Shown here: positions 58,548 through 64,000 of the stretch, in pieces
Layout: each line of letters starts with the position of its first letter
How positions within the stretch are numbered: position 1 is the first letter of the stretch
Source: Pseudomonas gingeri
GTDB taxonomy: Bacteria; Pseudomonadota; Gammaproteobacteria; Pseudomonadales; Pseudomonadaceae
Assembly (NCBI RefSeq): GCF_013386115.1
Contig: NZ_JACAOR010000018.1
Location: 1 to 64,000 of the forward strand
DNA: 64,000 nt
Reading direction: 5' to 3'
Program-made: the position numbers and the translations under genes
Notes under the pieces: generated by a model
What the model was told of the DNA's origin: nothing
The model's database searches: none
The model's input: only the letters and a program-made list of their open reading frames with translations

Positions 58548-60781
58548 TGAGCGCGCACATCGATCCCCTTGAAAACGCCCTGGGCGAGCCGATCAACCTC
58601 TCGCGCCGGCGTTTCCTGGCAGGTACCGCCGTAGGCGCCCTGGTGCTCGGCTTCGGCCTGCCGCTGGGTTCGGCCAGGGTGCAGGCGGCCGTTGCGGCCG
58701 CCGAGCGCGGGACACAGGTGCCGGCATTCCTGGAGATCCGCCCGGACAACACCGTGCGTCTGCTCTGCTCGTTCATGGAAGGCGGACAAGGCACCTACAC
58801 CGCCATGGCGCAGATCGTCGGCGAAGAACTGGACGCAGACCCCGCCACCTTTGTGGTCGACAGCGCGCCTCCCGGCGACGTCTACGTGGTGATGGACAAT
58901 GGCATGCGCATCACCGGCGGCAGCATGTCGGTGCGCACCAGCTACCCGACCATGCGTCGCCTCGGGGCTCTGGCCCGGGCCATGTTGCTGCAGGCCGGCG
59001 CGCAGAAACTCGGGGTGCCGGTGGGCGAGCTGTCCACCGAGCCGGGCAAGGTGATCCATGCCGCGTCCGGGCGTTCGGTCGCCTATGGCGAGCTGGCCGA
59101 GCACGCCATGGACCTGCCGGTACCGGATCCCGCCAGTGTAAAACTGCGCGACCCGAGCCAGTTCCGCTGGATCGGTAAACCGGTCAAACGTGTCGACGCC
59201 TACGACAAGTCCACCGGCAAGGCCCTGTACAGCATCGACTTGAAGGTCGACGGCATGCTCCACGCCGCCGTCCAGCACGCGCCGCGCCTGGGCATGACAG
59301 TCGGTGGCCTGCGCAACGAAGAACAGGTCAAGGCCATGAAGGGTGTGCACTCGGTGCATCAGTTGCCCGGCGCGGTGGCCGTGGTGGCCGAACGCTGGTG
59401 GCACGCCAAGCGCGCGGTAGAAGCGATCCAGGTCGATTGGCAGGAGCCTGCGGCCGATACCCAGGTACGGCCAATGCCCGCGGACTTTTCCAGCGATGCC
59501 TTTGTGCAGCGCCTTGCCGCCGAGCAGGGGCCGGGCCGCGACGCGGAAAATGAAGGCGATGTCGCCACCACCCTGGCCAACGCCAAAACTCGCGTCGAGG
59601 CGACGTACCACAACCAGTACCTCAATCATGGCCAGCTGGAGCCGCCCTCCGCCCTGGCGCGCTTCAATGCCGACGGTTCGCTGGAGGTCTGGCTGCCCAA
59701 CCAGGCGCCCGACATGTTCCGCAACGACATCGCGAAACGTACCGGCCTTGATCCGTCCCGGATCACCTTGCACTCGCCCCTGCTGGGTGGCTTTTTCGGG
59801 CGCCATTTCCTCTACGACTCGGCCAACCCCTACCCGCAGGCCATTGCCTTGGCCAAGGCCGTGGGTCGCCCGGTCAAGCTTATCTGGAGCCGCGAGGAAG
59901 AGTTCCTGCGCGATGCGCTGCGCCCCATCGCCGCGGTCAGGTTCCGCGCGGCACTGGACAATGACGGCCTGCCCGTCGCCATCGAGGCGATCAGCGCCAC
60001 CGAAGGTCCCAGCGAGGCCCTGGCGGGCAAACAGGGCGAAAAGCTCGACCCCACCGCCCTCGAAGGGTTGGCGGGCAAGTCCTACGCCATTGCCAACAAA
60101 CGCATCGCCCAGGTCTACGTCAAGGGGCCGGTCATGCTCGGCTACTGGCGTTCGGTGGGCAATTCGCTCAACGATTTTTTCTACGAGGCCTTCCTCGATG
60201 AACTGGCCGACAAAGGCGGCAAGGACCCGTTCGAATTGCGCCTGCACCTGCTGCGCGGCAACCCGCGCCTGACTCACTTGCTGCAAGCCGTCGGCGAGCT
60301 GTCCGGAGGCTGGAAACGCGGCCCGTTCACCGCCGAAGACGGCACCCGGCGCGCCCGGGGCGTGGCCATGGCGTCGCCGTTCGGCACCCAGACCGCGGTG
60401 ATCGCCGAGGTGTCGATCGACAAGGGCCAGGTCAAGGTGCACGACATCTGGCAAGCCATCGACCCTGGCAGCATCGTCAACCCCGCCATCGTCGAAGCCC
60501 AGGTCAACGGTGCCGTGGCCCTGGGCCTGTCCCAGGTGCTGGTGGAAGAAGCGGTGTATGTCGACGGCAAGCCCCGCGCGCGCAATTACGACCTGTACCC
60601 GATCCTGCCACCCTCACGCATGGCGCGGGTGCACGTGCGTATCGTCGAGAGCGGGGAAAAGATGGGCGGCGTCGGCGAGCCGCCGCTGCCGGCAGTGGCC
60701 CCCGCCGTGGCCAACGCGGTGGCGCGGCTGACCGGCCAGCGCATCCGCAGCATGCCCCTGAGCCGATACACCTTCGCCTGA
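58544..60781 (+). CDS. Molybdenum hydroxylase large subunit, Tat-exported (IorB-like)
   Basis: 745 residues. The N-terminus has the Tat signal LSRRRFLAGTAVGALVLGFG. The molybdopterin-binding domains follow, with GGGFGRH-type GGFFGRHFLYD near residue 410 and the active-site glutamate region GGVGEPPLPAVAPAVANA near the C-terminus. The family includes isoquinoline oxidoreductase and periplasmic aldehyde dehydrogenases that use the molybdopterin-cytosine cofactor without FAD. It overlaps the small-subunit gene (ATGA). Electrons should pass to the triheme cytochrome encoded next. Substrate could be an N-heterocycle or an aldehyde. Confidence 0.92.
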   Translation: MMSAHIDPLENALGEPINLSRRRFLAGTAVGALVLGFGLPLGSARVQAAVAAAERGTQVPAFLEIRPDNTVRLLCSFMEGGQGTYTAMAQIVGEELDADPATFVVDSAPPGDVYVVMDNGMRITGGSMSVRTSYPTMRRLGALARAMLLQAGAQKLGVPVGELSTEPGKVIHAASGRSVAYGELAEHAMDLPVPDPASVKLRDPSQFRWIGKPVKRVDAYDKSTGKALYSIDLKVDGMLHAAVQHAPRLGMTVGGLRNEEQVKAMKGVHSVHQLPGAVAVVAERWWHAKRAVEAIQVDWQEPAADTQVRPMPADFSSDAFVQRLAAEQGPGRDAENEGDVATTLANAKTRVEATYHNQYLNHGQLEPPSALARFNADGSLEVWLPNQAPDMFRNDIAKRTGLDPSRITLHSPLLGGFFGRHFLYDSANPYPQAIALAKAVGRPVKLIWSREEEFLRDALRPIAAVRFRAALDNDGLPVAIEAISATEGPSEALAGKQGEKLDPTALEGLAGKSYAIANKRIAQVYVKGPVMLGYWRSVGNSLNDFFYEAFLDELADKGGKDPFELRLHLLRGNPRLTHLLQAVGELSGGWKRGPFTAEDGTRRARGVAMASPFGTQTAVIAEVSIDKGQVKVHDIWQAIDPGSIVNPAIVEAQVNGAVALGLSQVLVEEAVYVDGKPRARNYDLYPILPPSRMARVHVRIVESGEKMGGVGEPPLPAVAPAVANAVARLTGQRIRSMPLSRYTFA

Positions 60782-60798
60782 ACGGCGCCGGAGCCTTT

Positions 60799-62151
60799 AT
60801 GAATAACAGCCGATTCGCAAGAACCGCTGGCTGGCTGGCCGTGCCGTGCCTGGTCGCGGCAGGCCTGCTGGCCTGGTACGTCACCCGCGAGCCGACCTCG
60901 CCCCTGGCAAGCGATCAGGCCGCCGAAGCCCGCTTCGACCCGGCCCTGGTCGCTCGTGGCGAGTACGTCGCCCGCCTCAGCGACTGCGTGGCCTGCCACA
61001 GTGTGCCGGGCGGTGCGCCCTTCGCCGGTGGCCTGGAGATGGCCACGCCGCTGGGCGCGATTCACACCACCAACGTCACTCCGGACCGCGACACCGGTAT
61101 CGGCCGCTATAGCCTGGCGGACTTCGACCGTGCCGTGCGCAGCGGCGTCGCTCCGGGTGGACGGCGCCTGTACCCGGCCATGCCCTACCCGTCCTACGGC
61201 AAACTCAGCGACGACGACGTGCGTGCGCTGTACGCGTTTTTCATGCAGGGTGTGGCCCCGGTCAAACAGGCCAATATCCCCAGCCAGATCCCCTGGCCGC
61301 TGAACATGCGCTGGCCCATCGCCCTGTGGAATGGCGTCTTTGCCGATACGACGCCCTACGCGGCCAAGCCGGCAAACGATGCGCTGTGGAACCGTGGCGC
61401 CTACCTCGTCCAGGGACCCGGTCATTGCGGCAGTTGCCATACGCCGCGAGGCCTGGCCTTCAACGAGAAGGCACTGGACGACTCCGGCACACCGTTCCTG
61501 GCCGGCGCCCTGCTCGACGGCTGGTACGCACCGAGCCTGCGCGACGATCACAACACGGGCCTGGGGCGCTGGAGCGAGCCGCAGATCGTCCAGTTTCTCA
61601 AGATCGGGCGCAACCAGCACGCGGTGGTCTATGGCTCGATGACCGAGGCGTTCAACAACTCCACCCAGTTCATGAGCGACGATGACTTGCGGGCAATCGC
61701 CCGCTATCTCAAATCACTTCCCGGCGACCCCGGGCGTGACGGGCCCGCCTGGCAATACCAGGCGGTATCCGCCGCGACGCGCCAGGACACTCCCGGCGCC
61801 CACACCTATGTGACCCGTTGCGCTGCCTGTCATGGCCTGGCGGGCGAGGGTCAGCCCGAATGGATGCCACCGCTGGCCGGAGCCACCTCGGCACTGGCCG
61901 CGCATGCCGAGTCGGCGATCAATATCACCCTCAACGGCTCGCAGCGCGTGGTGGCGGCTGGCGTGCCGGATGCCTACCGGATGCCGGCATTCCGCGAGCA
62001 ACTGTCGGACCAGGAAATCGCCGAGGTGCTGACGTTCGTGCGCAGCACCTGGGGCAATCAGGGCGGCGCCGTTGATGCCCAAGCGGTCGGCACGCTGCGC
62101 GGGCATACCGGTCCCGCCAGCAGCAGCCCCATCATCCTGCAGATGCGTTGA
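60799..62151 (+). CDS. Membrane-anchored triheme cytochrome c
   Basis: 450 residues with an N-terminal anchor (GWLAVPCLVAAGLLAWYV) and three c-type heme sites: CVACH near residue 70, CGSCH near 215 and CAACH near 345. It resembles the cytochrome subunits of periplasmic alcohol and aldehyde dehydrogenases. It would transfer electrons from the exported molybdenum hydroxylase to the respiratory chain. It starts 17 bases after the large-subunit stop. Confidence 0.92.
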   Translation: MNNSRFARTAGWLAVPCLVAAGLLAWYVTREPTSPLASDQAAEARFDPALVARGEYVARLSDCVACHSVPGGAPFAGGLEMATPLGAIHTTNVTPDRDTGIGRYSLADFDRAVRSGVAPGGRRLYPAMPYPSYGKLSDDDVRALYAFFMQGVAPVKQANIPSQIPWPLNMRWPIALWNGVFADTTPYAAKPANDALWNRGAYLVQGPGHCGSCHTPRGLAFNEKALDDSGTPFLAGALLDGWYAPSLRDDHNTGLGRWSEPQIVQFLKIGRNQHAVVYGSMTEAFNNSTQFMSDDDLRAIARYLKSLPGDPGRDGPAWQYQAVSAATRQDTPGAHTYVTRCAACHGLAGEGQPEWMPPLAGATSALAAHAESAINITLNGSQRVVAAGVPDAYRMPAFREQLSDQEIAEVLTFVRSTWGNQGGAVDAQAVGTLRGHTGPASSSPIILQMR

Positions 62152-62162
62152 ACCTGGACATC

Positions 62163-63170
62163 ATGGAGAGTATCGATCTGCTGGTCTTGCGCACCGCCCG
62201 GGACTGGCTCGGTGCCGGGGAACGCGTGCTGCTGGCAACCGTGGCGCGCACCTGGGGCTCGTCGCCGCGTCCCGTCGGCTCGATGATGGCCTTGCGTAAC
62301 GATGGTCGTGTGGTGGGCAGCGTCTCCGGTGGCTGTATCGAGGATGACCTGATCCACCGATACACCACCGCCCATGGCGGCACGGGCCTGACAGACGGGC
62401 TGCCCGAAGTCGTGCGTTACGGTATCAGCGCGGACGAGGCCCATCGCTTTGGCCTGCCCTGCGGCGGCACCCTGGAACTGGTTCTCGAGTTCAGCCCGTC
62501 GCGACAGCGGCTCGATGAAGTCCTGAACCGGCTCGATGCCGGCAGTCTCATTCGTCGCCGGCTGGCGGTAGACACCAACGAAGTGGTCCTGGAACCGACC
62601 GCGATCCCTGAGCAGTTCAGTTTCGATGGGCAGTACATGACCAACACCCTGGGCCCCGGCTATCGCATGCTACTGATCGGCGCCGGCGCGCTGGCCGAAT
62701 ACCTGGCGACCATGGCGCTGTTCAACGGCTTCAAGGTGGCGGTCTGCGATCCTCGACCCGAGTACATGGAGTCCTGGGCGGTCGGTGACGTGGAGTGCAT
62801 CGTCGGCATGCCGGACGATGTCGTCCGCGCCTTTTCCGTCGACCTGCGCACCTGCATCGTCGCGCTCAGCCATGACCCCAAGCTCGACGACCTGGCGCTG
62901 CTGGAAGCCTTGCAGGGCCCCGCCTTCTACATCGGCGCCATCGGCTCGCGTCGCAACAGCCAGTTGCGCCGCGAGCGACTGATCGAGCACTTCGCCCAGA
63001 CCGAAGCCTCGCTCAAGCGCCTGCGGGGGCCGATCGGCATCTACATCGGCAGCAAGACCCCGTCCGAGATCGCGGTGAGCGTCATGGCGGAAATACTGGC
63101 GGCCAAGAACGGTATTGCCCTGTCGAGCGAGGTCACGATAGCCGTGGGCAAACGTGCGCATGAAGCGTGA
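62163..63170 (+). CDS. XdhC/CoxI-family molybdenum cofactor maturation protein
   Basis: 335 residues from the ATG at 62163; a TTG overlapping the cytochrome stop at 62148 is an alternative start. The N-terminal XdhC domain has LLATVARTWGSSPRPVGSMMA and GSVSGGCIEDDL. The C-terminal Rossmann domain has RMLLIGAGALAEYLATMA and ends with the XdhC_C pattern IGSRRNSQLRRERL and IGSKTPSEIAVSVMAEI. Such proteins bind and sulfurate the molybdenum cofactor for a partner hydroxylase. Its place as last gene of the operon marks it as dedicated to this enzyme. Confidence 0.9.
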   Translation: MESIDLLVLRTARDWLGAGERVLLATVARTWGSSPRPVGSMMALRNDGRVVGSVSGGCIEDDLIHRYTTAHGGTGLTDGLPEVVRYGISADEAHRFGLPCGGTLELVLEFSPSRQRLDEVLNRLDAGSLIRRRLAVDTNEVVLEPTAIPEQFSFDGQYMTNTLGPGYRMLLIGAGALAEYLATMALFNGFKVAVCDPRPEYMESWAVGDVECIVGMPDDVVRAFSVDLRTCIVALSHDPKLDDLALLEALQGPAFYIGAIGSRRNSQLRRERLIEHFAQTEASLKRLRGPIGIYIGSKTPSEIAVSVMAEILAAKNGIALSSEVTIAVGKRAHEA

Positions 63171-63291
63171 GCCAGAACGCAGCCCCCTTGTCACACCGCT
63201 GATGCTATCGTTTCATTGCGCCCGGCGGCCTCGGAGACTGTGCCGATGAATCAGACAGCAAGCGTTGTGTAATCACTGGATAGACGTCGAT
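63171..63291. other. Gap after the XdhC-like gene, nothing definite
   Basis: About 120 bp with no open frame that looks coding and no clear terminator hairpin. Base composition begins to shift toward the AT-richer right-edge island here. Confidence 0.4.
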
Positions 63292-63639
63292 TCAATAACC
63301 CGCACGCAGCGATAAGGGCGGCGGGAGCGGATGCTGCTCGTAAAGGGCTGAGGGTCTTCCACTGCCCTTACCGGTATCCGGCCATGCAGTCTTCGTGGCT
63401 GAAAGGCTTTGCGCAGGAGCAGCAGTTGGATTTTGAGTTTTGCTACTCAGTATCCCTCTAAAACCTAACGCCACACCGGCCTTGAAAAACTGATAGAACG
63501 ACGTTTTTATTGATGGGGCATGCTCACCAGGGGTACTGGATACAACCGGAACCTCTCCGATACCCTGCGCCAGCCTCTGGATATTTTCAGCCGACTCCAC
63601 CGTTCCTACGGCATGAAAAAATTCGTTCCAATCCATCAA
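63292..63639 (-). pseudogene. Probable truncated immunity-like gene with an unrelated 3' end
   Basis: 115 codons. The first 68 or so (MMDWNEFFHAVGTVESAENI, then KTSFYQFFKAGVALGFRG) read like the start of small acidic immunity-type proteins found beside Rhs or contact-dependent toxins, where a longer domain would follow. From about 63435 leftward the frame turns into a basic, proline- and serine-rich tail (SALYEQHPLPPPLSLRAGY) that does not look like a continuation. This suggests a recombination junction or decay. The family assignment is tentative, and an intact short gene is possible. Confidence 0.4.
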
Positions 63640-63677
63640 TTGACGAGCCCCATTATCGGGCAGCTATACCCCGCCCC

Positions 63678-64000
63678 TCAACCTTTGAGCAACACGGGAT
63701 CATCCCAAACATCTTCATACTCTTCAGTAATAAGAAATCTTGATCCAGGAGGAAGCCCCAAATACGGAAGAACCAAAGGCGCCCACTCTGAAAGATGCAT
63801 GCCATGCAGAGGCACAAAAAAATCAGGCGCCTCTGAAAAAACTTCTCCAGCCCAAATATACCAGCCAGATGTTCCTGATCCAGGCCTAATCCTCATACCA
63901 TTTAAAGGGCGAAGACCTTCTTTTACGTTAAGTGAAATACCCACCTTAAGGTCCAGATCACACCCATAAAATTCAACACTAAACCGCGAGCAAATTTCCT
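63678..64000 (-). CDS. Immunity-like small protein (Imm33/DUF2185-type), cut by right edge
   Basis: The frame is open from the right edge, without a stop, to 63678, giving at least 107 residues. It contains SGWYIWAGEVFSEAPDFFVP, HLSEWAPLVLPYLGLPPGSR and EEYEDVWDDPVLL, which match my memory of Imm33-type immunity proteins; I could not check. A GTG at 63944 could start a shorter form, but the continuing frame (EFYGCDLDLKVGIS upstream) suggests the gene begins outside the window. Low GC and neighbouring truncated gene fit a polymorphic-toxin immunity array, whose toxin gene would lie to the right. Confidence 0.55.
   Translation of the reverse strand, partial: EICSRFSVEFYGCDLDLKVGISLNVKEGLRPLNGMRIRPGSGTSGWYIWAGEVFSEAPDFFVPLHGMHLSEWAPLVLPYLGLPPGSRFLITEEYEDVWDDPVLLKG

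Noticed and set aside
63510..63969. Rightward frames at the right edge
   Set aside because: They are antisense to the immunity-like gene, which has a coherent protein pattern; the rightward products do not.

Overview
The window is about 64 kb of GC-rich DNA from a fluorescent-type Pseudomonas. Supporting signs are the codon use, a REP/REPIN pair of Pseudomonas type near 33.9 kb, and dense short operons of amine, polyol and peptide catabolism, each with its own regulator. I see no rRNA, tRNA, CRISPR array, transposase or phage gene. It reads as chromosomal accessory and catabolic territory, with two short AT-richer islands (about 40.4-41.9 kb and 63.2-64.0 kb).

Region 1 (1-7.0 kb) is a probable C4-polyol (threitol/erythritol-type) pathway: transketolase start, RpiB-family isomerase, RbsA/RbsC-type ABC transporter without a binding protein, SDR dehydrogenase, split DhaK/DhaL-type kinase and a SorC-family regulator, with matching operators at the divergent promoters. 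Region 2 (7.1-10.0 kb) holds an orphan beta-ketoacyl-ACP synthase, an HxlR regulator, a glyoxalase-fold protein and a SnoaL-like protein. Region 3 (10.2-17.4 kb) is an RpiR regulator followed by ddpXABCDF-like genes for D-Ala-D-Ala dipeptide uptake and hydrolysis. A ParDE toxin-antitoxin pair follows. Region 4 (18.3-24.8 kb) is a LuxR-type regulator, a spermidine/putrescine-type ABC transporter and an aminoaldehyde dehydrogenase.

Region 5 (24.7-30.9 kb) has a MarR-controlled aromatic-ring-type FAD hydroxylase, then TetR, flavin monooxygenase and RidA genes on one strand, and a divergent SpuC-like aminotransferase. Region 6 (31.0-40.3 kb) has DUF1028, an ArgE-like deacetylase, LysR, PuuC-like aldehyde dehydrogenase, GMC alcohol dehydrogenase and a NitT/TauT-type ABC transporter. 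A conserved 35-bp motif lies upstream of both the dehydrogenase and the transporter units. Region 7 (40.4-46.4 kb) has small membrane and lipoprotein genes, SotB, a chemoreceptor and a methyltransferase.

Region 8 (46.4-56.2 kb) is the most interesting part: a probable complete ergothioneine-degradation locus. It holds a secreted HAL-fold lyase lacking the MIO-forming Ala-Ser-Gly triad (ergothionase-like), an MHS transporter, a divergent urocanase homologue (thiourocanate hydratase-like), a DUF917 protein (candidate desulfhydrase), a LysR regulator with a perfect palindromic operator, a hydantoinase-like amidohydrolase and an N-carbamoyl-amino-acid hydrolase. Together they would take ergothioneine to trimethylamine, sulfide, ammonia, CO2 and glutamate.

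Region 9 (56.3-63.2 kb) has a PhyH-type dioxygenase, an AraC regulator and a Tat-exported molybdenum hydroxylase (small subunit, large subunit, triheme cytochrome c, XdhC-like maturation factor). The right edge (63.3-64.0 kb) carries a truncated and an edge-cut gene that look like polymorphic-toxin immunity genes.
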